This document shows, piece by piece, positions 1 through 8,221 of a stretch of 51,836 nucleotides of DNA; position 1 is the first letter of the stretch; every line of letters starts with the position of its first letter. This stretch comes from CAZUGA01 sp964619885 (lineage in GTDB: Bacteria > Pseudomonadota > Gammaproteobacteria > Methylococcales > UBA1147). The notes beneath the pieces were generated by a model. It was not told where the DNA came from and did no database searches. It was given only the letters and a program-made list of their open reading frames with translations. Position numbers and translations under genes: made by a program. Where the stretch lies: contig CAZUGA010000035.1 in assembly GCA_964619885.1 (NCBI GenBank), positions 1 through 51,836 on the forward strand, given 5' to 3'.

Positions 1-55
1 AAGGGCTTTGCCCTCAGCCTTCGGCTTCACCCAAGGTATTTACAACAAAGGTGAT
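1..55. repeat. Dispersed repeat A, window-end copy
   Basis: These 55 bases recur exactly at 25510-25564 and 51782-51836, and in inverted, diverged form near 47043-47085. The repeat holds two tight hairpins: AGGGC-ttt-GCCCT and AGCC-ttc-GGCT. Exact identity of the first and last 55 bases is the usual signature of a circular contig cut at an assembly k-mer. The internal third copy means a repeat-induced break is also possible. Confidence 0.9.
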
Positions 56-79
56 AGGAAGGGAATATGAAGAATACAG

Positions 80-300
80 GGTTACGTGGCCAGCGGACCT
101 GGTGACCCTCGATGTTACCCCGCCGCGATAGGGATTGGAGAGGAAATGGCGGTGAATACAGAAATTACGGAAACCAGAAAAAAATTTATGAAGCTTTGCG
201 GAATAACATTTTTATCTGAGTTGAAGTTTTCTGTATCTATTGCCATTGGAACGGAAAGCCCGGCCCGTAGGGATCGCCCAAAATGTTCTCATGAGAAACT
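80..300. repeat. Mosaic repeat B, diverged copy
   Basis: This stretch shares blocks with 45690-45905 and 49697-49906. Shared pieces are a wGTTACGTGGCCAG-like segment, CGCGATAGGGATTG followed by GAGGAAATG, and a block running from CATTGGAACGGAAAGCC to the palindrome at 286-297. No convincing gene lies in 1-311. The open frame across it is repeat sequence. Confidence 0.75.
284..299. promoter_or_regulatory. Palindromic parS-like motif, copy 1
   Basis: Core TTCTCATGAGAA at 286-297, at the end of mosaic repeat B. It is one of 12 clear copies on the backbone. Confidence 0.55.
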
Positions 301-311
301 TTCTATCGCTG

Positions 312-497
312 TCATGATTCAACGTTTAACAAACGCATAGCTGCAACCCGTCCCTGCTCCCATATATCATATTGCCAGCTAGATTTTTCGTAAGGATTTT
401 CATTAGAACTTTTTTTAAAACAACCCGCTTTATACCCTTCTGCTTCAATTTTTGTTCCTGCATTGCTTTGGTATTCAAGGTCAATAAATTCAATCAT
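312..497 (-). CDS. Small RMF/CrpP-like protein
   Basis: 61 aa. The pattern of a Gly-Tyr-Lys-Ala-Gly segment, an Asn-Pro-Tyr, then a Trp-containing helix ending in EQGRVAAMRL resembles ribosome modulation factor and the plasmid-borne CrpP family. Those members share a short G..A...NPY...W..G layout. The ATG overlaps the end of the upstream gene, so translation is probably coupled. No function can be proven. The assignment rests on pattern alone, and the real role could be ribosome binding or something unrelated. It is the last gene of a leftward run that begins at 1601 or further upstream. Confidence 0.5.
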   Translation of the reverse strand: MIEFIDLEYQSNAGTKIEAEGYKAGCFKKSSNENPYEKSSWQYDIWEQGRVAAMRLLNVES

Positions 498-708
498 GGC
501 TATTAGTTTGATAAAACTTTTCAGCTAATGCACGACCTTGTTTTAAGGCTATTTCCTGCTCGTTTAAAGGCGAACAATCACTGCAATAGTCTGCGTATTT
601 TGCATGAAGAACATCGAGGCCGTGAATGGATCGGTTCGTCGTCGTAATTTCCTTACCACAGCCGCCTTTACACGGAAGAGTAAAAAACTGAATGCTATTT
701 TTTCTCAT
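490..708 (-). CDS. Small Cys-rich putative zinc-binding protein
   Basis: 72 aa from the ATG at 708. A longer frame starts at 786 but would overlap the upstream gene heavily. Near the N-terminus is PCKGGCGKEI and later YCSDCSP, giving two Cys pairs that could hold one zinc ion. The gene overlaps its upstream neighbour by 14 bases and its downstream neighbour by 8, typical of a coupled operon. I do not recognise a named family. A plasmid-encoded zinc-ribbon protein of unknown role is the most that can be said. Confidence 0.5.
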   Translation of the reverse strand: MRKNSIQFFTLPCKGGCGKEITTTNRSIHGLDVLHAKYADYCSDCSPLNEQEIALKQGRALAEKFYQTNSHD

Positions 709-889
709 AAGGGATTTCCCGTTCAAAATGTGGACCCTCTTTAGAATCCAGTTCAAAAAAAGAACATTGATCAATTTCAGCCGCAAGCAGCATCAATTGT
801 TTCTTTTCCAAAGTCGAATAATAACGACAATGCTCAACAAAAAACCGGCCCAAATGCGGAATTGAAAATTTACACAATTCACACTGCAT
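695..889 (-). CDS. Small Cys-containing protein, unknown
   Basis: 64 aa from the ATG at 889, chosen because an AAGG sequence lies upstream and the longer frame to 970 runs through the neighbouring gene. It starts MQCELCKF, with further Cys in EHCRYY and IDQCSFFE. The CxxC, HC and C spacing could bind a metal. It sits in a chain of overlapping small leftward genes. No homologous family is recognised. Confidence 0.45.
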   Translation of the reverse strand: MQCELCKFSIPHLGRFFVEHCRYYSTLEKKQLMLLAAEIDQCSFFELDSKEGPHFEREIPYEKK

Positions 890-1097
890 AATCACAACCT
901 TTTTTCTGAAAGCCAGAAGACCTGGCAAATTCCTCAACCAGCGCATAATTAATCGACTCGCCCGATTCAATATCCCAACTCGGCACCTGATGAGTTTCTT
1001 TTAACCAGAGCAACAAATCATTCCAAATATCAGAACGAAACAGCTCATCATCCGACATATCAAAATATTCACAAGCCTGAGACGACAAACGGAACAT
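879..1097 (-). CDS. Small acidic protein, unknown
   Basis: 72 aa. The start is well supported by GGGAGG seven bases before the ATG. The sequence is helical in character and acidic (DMSDDELFRSDIWNDLL), without signal peptide or membrane segment. It lies 18 bases downstream of the SNase-like nuclease gene and overlaps the next gene by 11, so it is probably in the same transcript. No known family is recognised. Confidence 0.5.
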   Translation of the reverse strand: MFRLSSQACEYFDMSDDELFRSDIWNDLLLWLKETHQVPSWDIESGESINYALVEEFARSSGFQKKGCDYAV

Positions 1098-1115
1098 GCA
1101 GAGACCTCCCGAAAA

Positions 1116-1601
1116 TTAATGGCGAGATTGCCTGGCAAGCTTACGCCAAACCCAAGGTTCAATTCGCTGATCAGCCTGCAACCGCCAAAGACCTAAGCCA
1201 GCACGTTGCGCGGACAACTGAAAAGCAGGTAAATCAGCATCCTTATTATATCTAGGATAAACCCAGGCATACCCTAAAGCCACCATTTCACGATTAACAT
1301 TTAAACCATCATTTACAAAGACAACACCCAAAACACGTTTCCAACGATCCGGTTTAGGTTGCTCAACAACATGAACAACCTGACCAAAAACCAAACCGGA
1401 CAAAACTTGTTTAGCCTTTTTACCTAAAGGCTGTGATTTTTCAGGGCTATCAATATAACTAAGACGAACCTTAACAGAAGTCTTATCATCCGTTAAAACA
1501 ACAATCGTATCGCCATCGACAACTCGAACAACACGACCATCCAGACCAAAGACCAGAGAAGGAAACCACAAGCCAACAACTAAAAATAAAAATGTTCTCA
1601 T
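1116..1601 (-). CDS. Secreted thermonuclease-like nuclease (SNase fold)
   Basis: 161 aa. An N-terminal signal peptide (about residues 1-19, ending near VFG) is followed by a staphylococcal-nuclease domain. VVDGDTI carries the calcium-ligand Asp, RLSYIDSPE the Arg/Asp/Glu set, and RWKRVLGVV the second catalytic Arg. The family hydrolyses DNA and RNA phosphodiester bonds, here presumably in the periplasm or outside. Plasmid-borne relatives (nuc/parB type) are common beside transfer genes. The ATG lies exactly in the centre of the dispersed palindrome at 1595-1606, so a protein bound there could block both transcription and the 5-prime end. It heads the run of small genes down to 312. Confidence 0.87.
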   Translation of the reverse strand: MRTFLFLVVGLWFPSLVFGLDGRVVRVVDGDTIVVLTDDKTSVKVRLSYIDSPEKSQPLGKKAKQVLSGLVFGQVVHVVEQPKPDRWKRVLGVVFVNDGLNVNREMVALGYAWVYPRYNKDADLPAFQLSAQRAGLGLWRLQADQRIEPWVWRKLARQSRH

Positions 1602-1608
1602 GAGAAAC
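1593..1608. promoter_or_regulatory. Palindromic parS-like motif containing a start codon
   Basis: TTCTCATGAGAA at 1595-1606. The central ATG, read on the minus strand, is the start codon of the nuclease gene. Confidence 0.55.
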
Positions 1609-1618
1609 TTTTAAAAAA

Positions 1619-2311
1619 TTATATATTCACCGGTTCGATGCTCAATTCAACCCGACGATTCAAAGCACGACCATCAAGGGTACTATTGGAAGCAATAGGA
1701 AACCGCTCACTCATCCCCTGCACATAAAGCCTGGAAGGATTCACCCCTTGATGAATCAGATAAGAGGAAACAGACCGCGCTCTATCCTCACTCAATAACT
1801 GATTATGCTCAAAGCTGCCTTGAGAATCCGTAAATCCAAAAACTTTCAAGCGGGTATTGCCGAACTCATTCAAAACTAAAGCAACCGAATTAAGCGTTTC
1901 ATAGAAATGCCGATTAATAGTTGAAGAATTCACTTCAAACGTAACATTAGCAGGCATAATCAGTTTAATATCCTGCCCTTGCCGAACAACGCGAACCCCT
2001 GTTTTTTCCAGTTTTTCACGTAGAATCTTTTCCTGGCCGTCCATATAGTAACCCGAACCACCACCAATAAGAGCACCAGCTCCCGCACCGATACCCGCAC
2101 CTAAAGCGGCGCCCTTACCGCCGCCAGCAATCGCACCGATAATGGCACCCAGCGCGGCTCCACCCGCTGCCCCATAACTAACCCCTTTAGTCGTATTATT
2201 TACCTTTTTTTCACCGGTAACGGGATCAGTGCTATGGGTGGCATTGTTGAGCGTAGCACAACCACTCAGAAGAAAAACATTAAGAAGAAATACAACAAAA
2301 ATCTTTTTCAT
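1619..2311 (-). CDS. OmpA-family lipoprotein with glycine-zipper segment
   Basis: 230 aa. A lipoprotein signal (lipobox LLSGC) puts the mature N-terminus on a membrane. A Gly/Ala-rich glycine-zipper stretch follows (about residues 45-85, repeated GAAxGAxxG). The C-terminal half is an OmpA-like peptidoglycan-binding domain with FGFTDSQG, LSEDRARSV and NRRVELSIEP. The architecture matches YiaD-like envelope lipoproteins that tether outer membrane to peptidoglycan. On a conjugative plasmid such proteins may support the transfer channel, but that is inference. It lies 17 bases upstream of the nuclease gene, on the same strand. Confidence 0.85.
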   Translation of the reverse strand: MKKIFVVFLLNVFLLSGCATLNNATHSTDPVTGEKKVNNTTKGVSYGAAGGAALGAIIGAIAGGGKGAALGAGIGAGAGALIGGGSGYYMDGQEKILREKLEKTGVRVVRQGQDIKLIMPANVTFEVNSSTINRHFYETLNSVALVLNEFGNTRLKVFGFTDSQGSFEHNQLLSEDRARSVSSYLIHQGVNPSRLYVQGMSERFPIASNSTLDGRALNRRVELSIEPVNI

Positions 2312-2339
2312 AAATAATCCTAATCTAAATCAAAAAAAC

Positions 2340-2813
2340 TTAAGAATCCACATTACCGGTGACTTGGTTAACATCGCAACGCAATTGATTAAGCATTGCA
2401 GACAATTGAAGATGGCATTGATCATAAAGCTCATGAAGCAAACGAATCTGTCTTCTTACGGTTTCGCGTTCTTCATAACGGGAAACCTTAGCGATGGCCT
2501 GTTGCTGTTTTTCAGAATCCACCCCGACATGGATATATTTACGCTTTCCTGCTTCATCGGTCGGCAAGAGCATATACATAATGTTGGGTCTGTCAGTTTT
2601 ATAGTGGATACGTGCTAACAGGCAACCTTGATCCGTTAAAGATTTATCCTTTTTCCTCAGCTTAACAATAATCTCATTAAGCTTTACCAGCTCCTTGTCT
2701 ATAGCGCAGCCATGCGACATAATAGAGGCGGGATCATCTTCTACTAGTGTCTTAGATGATTCTACAAGCGGTGAACGTGGTGGTTCACCGCTTACTTTAT
2801 TTTCATTCGACAT
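2340..2813 (-). CDS. Hypothetical plasmid protein with coiled-coil segments
   Basis: 157 aa, mostly polar and helical. A Ser/Pro-rich N-terminus is followed by heptad-like Leu/Ile spacing (about residues 40-60 and 110-140). The middle segment (LLPTDEAGKRKYIHVGVD) looks like a small beta hairpin. No signal peptide or catalytic motif is seen and no family is recognised. The gene is the first of the leftward run after a promoter with a GTATATA operator at 2925-2942 and a perfect parS-like palindrome at 2830-2845. That pattern marks it as a regulated backbone gene. Confidence 0.6.
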   Translation of the reverse strand: MSNENKVSGEPPRSPLVESSKTLVEDDPASIMSHGCAIDKELVKLNEIIVKLRKKDKSLTDQGCLLARIHYKTDRPNIMYMLLPTDEAGKRKYIHVGVDSEKQQQAIAKVSRYEERETVRRQIRLLHELYDQCHLQLSAMLNQLRCDVNQVTGNVDS

Positions 2814-2829
2814 AAAGAAAATCCTTAAA

Positions 2830-2845
2830 TGTTCTCATGAGAACA
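2830..2845. promoter_or_regulatory. Perfect TGTTCTCATGAGAACA palindrome
   Basis: A perfect 16-bp copy, flanked by AAA and TTT, in the leader between promoter and start codon of the gene ending at 2340. Confidence 0.65.
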
Positions 2846-2924
2846 TTTGTCAAATTAATGAACATTAACATCAGAGTTAATTCCTAGTGTCTTAGCAAAA
2901 GGCTGAAAGTGGCGCTCCAGTCAT

Positions 2925-2960
2925 GTATATAATTTTATATACTCTTGTTTCGGATGTCAA
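2925..2960 (-). promoter_or_regulatory. Sigma70 promoter with GTATATA operator
   Basis: On the minus strand TTGACA (2955-2960), 17-bp spacer, TAAAAT (2932-2937). The -10 lies inside GTATATA-ATTT-TATATAC (2925-2942). The same operator overlaps other backbone promoters. The leader carries the TAAGACACTAGGA element also found before ardB and ardC. Confidence 0.7.
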
Positions 2961-3233
2961 CATATCCGCGAAGACAGTCCTTATAAGTGGAAAAAGTTTC
3001 TCATGGGACAATCTCTCTAACCCACTCGCGTTTAGCGGATGGTTGTTTAATATTTTAGTATTTCGGCCTGAGTAACAGAGGGCAGACGACTATCTGGTGG
3101 AAGTATTGAAATAGTTTTAGTATTACAAAACCAAACAACATGCTCAGAATACAGAGCGAGGCATCTGGCGACATAACGGTATCCATCAAAGACTCTGGTT
3201 ATCAAAAAGACAAAGAACCATTTCTCATTCAAG

Positions 3234-3584
3234 TCACACAAATTCGCCCAATTGCTCAAGCCTTTTCACATGTCCCATTTTATGCACACCGACTTCAATC
3301 AAGGCAACTATGGTCTCTGTCACTCCCATAGAAATATTATTATCATGAATATATTGGTTAATTAGAACATCATAGACATATATATATTCACCAAATAGCG
3401 TAGCATCATTAATCTCCTGCCCATCATTATCATTGACACATGCATTTAACAAGTTACTTCCTTCTTTAATCGCGAGCATTATAGCAATCCGGGATAAAAT
3501 ATTTGGTGTTAGACCAGTTTGTCCTTTGATGTGTCGCAATTTATCAGTTGCTTTTTTGGAAAGTTTTATTCGATTGGGAAGCAT
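3234..3584 (-). CDS. dndE: DndE, DNA phosphorothioation protein
   Basis: 116 aa, the usual DndE size. It starts with the conserved basic segment LPNRIKLSKKATDKLRHIKG and contains FGEYIYVYDVLI and GVHKMGH near the end. DndE is known as a small DNA-binding, nicked-DNA-preferring member of the DndBCDE complex that replaces a non-bridging phosphate oxygen with sulfur. It is the last gene of the leftward dndB-C-D-E operon, 2 bases after dndD, so translation is coupled. After its stop codon about 190 bases hold no convincing gene. Confidence 0.85.
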   Translation of the reverse strand: MLPNRIKLSKKATDKLRHIKGQTGLTPNILSRIAIMLAIKEGSNLLNACVNDNDGQEINDATLFGEYIYVYDVLINQYIHDNNISMGVTETIVALIEVGVHKMGHVKRLEQLGEFV

Positions 3585-3586
3585 AG

Positions 3587-5587
3587 TTAAACCGCCTCAA
3601 CTGTTTGCCAAAAATAGCCATCACCTACATTACTTGAACCCATATTTTCTTCATAATCAAGTTTTATGGTATGAGATATATGCTCACTTAGGGATGAATG
3701 AAAATTTTTATCAATTTCAGTATCGGTTGAAAGAATAATGACTTGGTGACTTGCAATAGGAAAATAATTCTCAACTAACTTTTCCCTGTGTTTTGAATCA
3801 AGTCTACCTAAGGGTGTGTCAATGATAATCGGCAATTTCCTTCCAGAAGTTTTGGCAAGCGCTTCAAGGATAGAGATTGCATAGATTTGTTTTTCACCCG
3901 CTGAAAGATTGTCTTTAGGTATTTCAATACCAAAATTGTCATACAATTTAACGGCAAAGTTTTCTGGTTCGATTTTGGCATTGATACTGATGTCTTCCTT
4001 TCTAGCCAGTCTTTTAAAGGAGTGGATAAATTCCTTTTCCACATCTTTAATCTTTGCAGTAGAAACTTTTTGAGCAAATTCAGCCAAGGAGACTTTGGCT
4101 TTAAGCGCGTATTCCAGTGCTCTATTCTTTTCATCAGTTTCTATATAAGAAGCATGTAGTTTATCCAATGATCTTACAATGTCCATGGCTTCTCTCAAAT
4201 AGCGTTTTATATTTTCTTTATGCTGTAAGCAGGCTAATGTCAATGTAGCTTTTTTCTCCTGCTCCTCGTTTAGTAGCACTAATTTTTTCTCTAAAAGACC
4301 TTCTTCTGGTGCCCGAGCGATATTTGCACCTGCTGAGTCTATCTGCTGATTGAATGAAATCAGCTTGTCGACAAGAGAAGATATTGCTTTACCTTGGTAT
4401 TCGATAGCTTCTTTCGCAATATTACTTATTTTTCTATGGAGAGTGTCAGATACATCATGAATCAACGATATATCTTCAGAAAGATTGATAGTGTCAAAAA
4501 ATTCTTGGTCAATTTCTTTTTTGACATATTGAAAAACATCATTATCTAAATTTTGTGTTAGCCGGTCTTCAAGGGAAGAAAGATGTTTTGTTAAAAAATC
4601 AGCTGTCGCTTTTTTTCGTTTATAATCGCTTTCATGATCAAGTTGATAAAGGCATTTAGAAACAAAATCCGGAGCGATAGAAAAAGGGTAACTTCCTGCT
4701 AAAGCTTCTCTCAATTGCCCCTGGATAATTTTTTTCTCTGCAGATAAAATTGCAAGCTTATCAAGTTCTTTTTCTCGAGTTGCAGCCCAAGCTCCACCAT
4801 CAGCATTTAGGTTATTTGTTAATTGATCAATTTTCTGATGTAGTTCCACCAAATTGTTTTTAACGTTTCCATATTTCTCTTGTTCCTGTTCAATGAGGAC
4901 TTCTTTTTCAGATAAAGAAACTTCTAAAGAAGTTATTTCTTTTTTTATGTCATCAGTTAGTTGATTTTTATTCTGCTGGCGAATAAAAACGGTAAGATCA
5001 CCCAACAATTTTTCAATAAGGTCCAGCCCAATCAGTTTTTTTACAGAATCACCGAGAATATTTCCCTCTGAATCTTCTGCCAATTGAGCTATTTTTTCCC
5101 CATCAAAAAAAAATAAATCAGACACTCCTATAGGAATCAACTCGTTTAAGAATCCTTGCGCCTGCTCATAACTTAAATCATCAATCAATTCGCCGTCTTG
5201 TGATATCTTCAAACACTCAGAAACCTTATTCCCGTTTACGGTCCATGAACGTCTAACACGGTAGTGCGTAATCACACCCAGGTTGGCATAAGTAAAAGTT
5301 AAATCAACAGAGGCATGATTGACCTGAATTCCAGTAGCTTTAGATTTGTGAATCGAATCTATTAAAAATAGATTGTAGTCTTTTTGACTGGTTCCAGCAC
5401 CTAGTGACTGGCGGCCATATAAAGACAAGCGAATCGCTGTTAGTGTGGTTGTTTTTCCAGCTCCATTCAATCCACCAAATAAAATAATAGAAGGTTTAAG
5501 CCCACCCCTTTGTCTAGGAGTAAGGTCAAACAAATGCTTTCCTTTGAAAACCCTAAAATTTGTAACTTGCAATTGTTCAAGAATCAT
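3587..5587 (-). CDS. dndD: DndD, SMC-like ATPase of DNA phosphorothioation
   Basis: 666 aa, typical of DndD. Walker A is GLNGAGKTT (residues 39-47) and two long coiled coils occupy the middle. The ABC signature is LSAGEKQ and Walker B is LPIIIDTPLGRLD. DndD belongs to the SMC/RecF/Rad50-like ATPases. It is thought to open or sense DNA for sulfur insertion with DndC and DndE. Its ATG overlaps the dndC stop as ATGA. Base composition is clearly AT-rich. It should not be confused with the second DndD-like ATPase at 10682-12706, which lies in the opposing operon. Confidence 0.93.
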   Translation of the reverse strand: MILEQLQVTNFRVFKGKHLFDLTPRQRGGLKPSIILFGGLNGAGKTTTLTAIRLSLYGRQSLGAGTSQKDYNLFLIDSIHKSKATGIQVNHASVDLTFTYANLGVITHYRVRRSWTVNGNKVSECLKISQDGELIDDLSYEQAQGFLNELIPIGVSDLFFFDGEKIAQLAEDSEGNILGDSVKKLIGLDLIEKLLGDLTVFIRQQNKNQLTDDIKKEITSLEVSLSEKEVLIEQEQEKYGNVKNNLVELHQKIDQLTNNLNADGGAWAATREKELDKLAILSAEKKIIQGQLREALAGSYPFSIAPDFVSKCLYQLDHESDYKRKKATADFLTKHLSSLEDRLTQNLDNDVFQYVKKEIDQEFFDTINLSEDISLIHDVSDTLHRKISNIAKEAIEYQGKAISSLVDKLISFNQQIDSAGANIARAPEEGLLEKKLVLLNEEQEKKATLTLACLQHKENIKRYLREAMDIVRSLDKLHASYIETDEKNRALEYALKAKVSLAEFAQKVSTAKIKDVEKEFIHSFKRLARKEDISINAKIEPENFAVKLYDNFGIEIPKDNLSAGEKQIYAISILEALAKTSGRKLPIIIDTPLGRLDSKHREKLVENYFPIASHQVIILSTDTEIDKNFHSSLSEHISHTIKLDYEENMGSSNVGDGYFWQTVEAV

Positions 5588-7107
5588 GATCCTACTGTCT
5601 CATAACGTCGCTTTAAATCATCCAATTTATCCTGATACAAATTCTTTCTTTCAGGTGCTAATTTTCTTGCATTAATTTCTTTCAGACTACCCCAATCCAT
5701 TTTTAAGACATTTTCAATTTGATTCAAAATCCCTTTTCGTTTACTCAATCCACTCATTGCCAATTCTATTTCAATTAGTTTCATTAACAATTCAGCAGGG
5801 ATGTCATGTTTAACTTCTATTTTCTGTAAAAGTTTTGCATCAGGCTCAGTAAAGGCTCCCGCATCGTTCTCTATCCAATCCAAAGGATCATCATAAACAG
5901 AATGATAAATGGCCGGCAATGAGTCTGCCCAATCCGGTTCGTTAGGGTCACGCAACCAGAGTTGTCTGATTTGGAGCAGCTCTTCTCGTTTGATCAATTC
6001 TATTGTCCTGCCGGAAGCGCTTATTTCTTTCTCTATCTGTAATAATTTTTTTAACCATCGCTTGCGAACAGACATCCAATAAGGCCCTGGAATATGCTTA
6101 ACTAGTGCATTGCCATCATCATTTATTTCACCTTTTACATAACTAACTTTTCCGGTTCTCCGTTTAAAATTTCGATATTTTTCTTTATTTTCCGGTAAGG
6201 TTGAATGGTGTAATTCATTTCTAAAGTCGAGGATTGGTTGCATCCATGATTCACCTGTTTCGATGAGGCCTTCGATAGCTTTATCTTTAGTTACAACAGT
6301 GCATGTCCAGCAGCCAAAGCGAGAGTTTCCGCATGATGGGGTGCTGGTATCAATCACTAAAGGACATTCTCCTGCATTAGAGCCTTTATACAAATCAAAG
6401 AGCTTACGATTGCTACCACCCCAGGGAGAAGGAGCACTCATTAAATATTCCCATACTTCATCGGCAGACCAATTTTCTATTGGCATATAAGTAAATGCGT
6501 TGGGCAAAGACGTATGCCTTGATAATAATGAGCCATTGATTTTATGTTTTGCAATAACCTGTGCACGGGAGGAACTTTCCTGGCTACGAGAACCTAAAAC
6601 AACAATAACCTCACCAAATTCAGCAACTTTATCAATGATAAAATCACTGACGGGATCAATCTTCATCCGTTCGGTACACCAACGAAATGATTGGGTTGGC
6701 GCAGGATAGCCACGCCCAAGCAAATTAACCCAAAAGGTTTGATTAGGCTTCGGTCTTACTGGGTGTGCTGTCATAGGCAGGCTTTCGTAGCTTGCCTGTT
6801 TGTTTATGATATCCAATACGGTAAGAATCATGTCTACAACAACGGGGGTTTCAACTAGCGTATCTGATGAAACTACATAAACATGTTTGGTTAGTTTATC
6901 TTTTGGTAAGCCCAACAATGCTGCATATATAAGAGATAAAATTGTTGTAGAATCTTTACCTCCGCTGAAACCGATAATCCAGGGCCTTTGGTCAGATGAG
7001 TAAAGAAGCTTTATTTCATCAATAATTTCATTGAGTGGTCGACCCGAAATAATCATTTCATCAAGCATTGAATTGTGGCTTGGGTAGATAAAGCTTTCCT
7101 CAGTCAT
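5584..7107 (-). CDS. dndC: DndC, PAPS-reductase-like sulfurtransferase
   Basis: 507 aa. The PP-loop motif SGGKDS (residues 48-53) binds ATP for activation of the DNA phosphate. Cys248, Cys259, Cys266 and Cys269 (segment PSCGNSRFGCWTC) are the likely iron-sulfur ligands. DndC accepts sulfur mobilised by a cysteine desulfurase and passes it to the DNA backbone. No desulfurase gene (dndA) is present in this window, so a host IscS-type enzyme is presumably used, as known for other Dnd loci. The gene is coupled at both ends by 4-base overlaps. Confidence 0.94.
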   Translation of the reverse strand: MTEESFIYPSHNSMLDEMIISGRPLNEIIDEIKLLYSSDQRPWIIGFSGGKDSTTILSLIYAALLGLPKDKLTKHVYVVSSDTLVETPVVVDMILTVLDIINKQASYESLPMTAHPVRPKPNQTFWVNLLGRGYPAPTQSFRWCTERMKIDPVSDFIIDKVAEFGEVIVVLGSRSQESSSRAQVIAKHKINGSLLSRHTSLPNAFTYMPIENWSADEVWEYLMSAPSPWGGSNRKLFDLYKGSNAGECPLVIDTSTPSCGNSRFGCWTCTVVTKDKAIEGLIETGESWMQPILDFRNELHHSTLPENKEKYRNFKRRTGKVSYVKGEINDDGNALVKHIPGPYWMSVRKRWLKKLLQIEKEISASGRTIELIKREELLQIRQLWLRDPNEPDWADSLPAIYHSVYDDPLDWIENDAGAFTEPDAKLLQKIEVKHDIPAELLMKLIEIELAMSGLSKRKGILNQIENVLKMDWGSLKEINARKLAPERKNLYQDKLDDLKRRYETVGS

Positions 7108-8189
7108 GATACATACTCTTGTTCTTGTTTATCTTCGATATCATTTAAAGGAAGATTAAGGAGTTGTTTAATATAATTACCCGTCAATATGACATTAGAA
7201 CGAGCTTTACTAACACGCCCGTGAACCAGAGCCCGACCTTCCCAGTCTTTGTTTTGGCGTGACCAGTCTACATTCGTAAGAAGCTTTAATTTGTCTTTCC
7301 AGTTGGTTTCATAATCGCTCAAAAGATCTGCACCAATATTCCCCATGGCCTGAAGCATCACCGCATGGGCATGAATATATTGCTCCCTAAGTTCATAGGT
7401 CACTATTTCTTTGTTTTTTGCAAGAACCCAGTCTGGCATATTGTTAGCGACTTCATTCCAATAGGTAGCAGCCAGTACCTTTTCTTGTTCATTAACCAGA
7501 TCTTTGCTACCTTTTCTTAATAATGCTTTGCTAGCATTTTTGATACTACTCAAGGTAAATAACTTAGAACTACGATTTGATATACTGGATTTTTCCAGTT
7601 CAGTCATTCTTGAAAAGATATGAACTTCATTGGATAAATAACGAGCAAGGTCAGATTGAGAATCTCTAAAATCATACAGTGTACTGATAGAGTCACTGGG
7701 ACGAACGGCATGTTTATTTAAATCGGCAAACATTTGTTGGCTGCGAACGAGACCTTCATCAATAAAGAAAAGTACCGAAATGTTGTCATAACCTAGTTCC
7801 GAATTTTCTCTGATGGCTTGCTCAATTGCGGCTCTTCTATGTTGACCATCATTGATCAAAATTTGAGCATCCATCGGCACATACAAAGTACCCATATTTT
7901 GTCCTGAACCAGTATCGCTTAATGGTTCAAAATTGACCATAGCGTCAACTGACGCTGTTAGCGAAGAAAGAGTATAATTTGTAGGATTATCTGTAAGATA
8001 TGAAGCGATTTCGGGGATTCTGCTTTTATTTAGTGTACGCTGAGCCCTAAGTTCGGGAGGGACTTCTTCTTCATCAAACTTAAATAGTTTGGGGACAATA
8101 CGCATCGGGCACATTGCTATATAGCATGGTCTTCCTGCTTGGATCCCTCGTACGGCAGGAAAAGAGTGGCAAAATTCTGTTATGGACAT
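7104..8189 (-). CDS. dndB: DndB, DGQHR-domain regulator of phosphorothioation
   Basis: 361 aa with the defining DGQHR motif at residues 114-118 (INDGQHRRAAIEQ). DndB proteins repress dnd transcription or tune modification frequency, and are non-essential for sulfur insertion in known systems. It is the first gene of the leftward operon. Its promoter lies in the palindromic divergent region at 8222-8281, which is a natural candidate for DndB binding, although this is inference. It ends with an ATGA overlap into dndC. Confidence 0.92.
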   Translation of the reverse strand: MSITEFCHSFPAVRGIQAGRPCYIAMCPMRIVPKLFKFDEEEVPPELRAQRTLNKSRIPEIASYLTDNPTNYTLSSLTASVDAMVNFEPLSDTGSGQNMGTLYVPMDAQILINDGQHRRAAIEQAIRENSELGYDNISVLFFIDEGLVRSQQMFADLNKHAVRPSDSISTLYDFRDSQSDLARYLSNEVHIFSRMTELEKSSISNRSSKLFTLSSIKNASKALLRKGSKDLVNEQEKVLAATYWNEVANNMPDWVLAKNKEIVTYELREQYIHAHAVMLQAMGNIGADLLSDYETNWKDKLKLLTNVDWSRQNKDWEGRALVHGRVSKARSNVILTGNYIKQLLNLPLNDIEDKQEQEYVS

Positions 8190-8221
8190 CTACTTTGAAT
8201 CAGTGTGCTGGAAGTTAATAC

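Noticed and set aside
86..340. Open frame of 84 aa at the left end
   Set aside because: It runs through mosaic repeat B and across the parS-like palindrome, and has no protein-like character or ribosome site.
3047..3259. Leftward 70-aa frame after dndE
   Set aside because: It would need a TTG start inside dndE in another frame and has no ribosome site. It reads somewhat protein-like, so it may be a relic, but is not supported as a gene.
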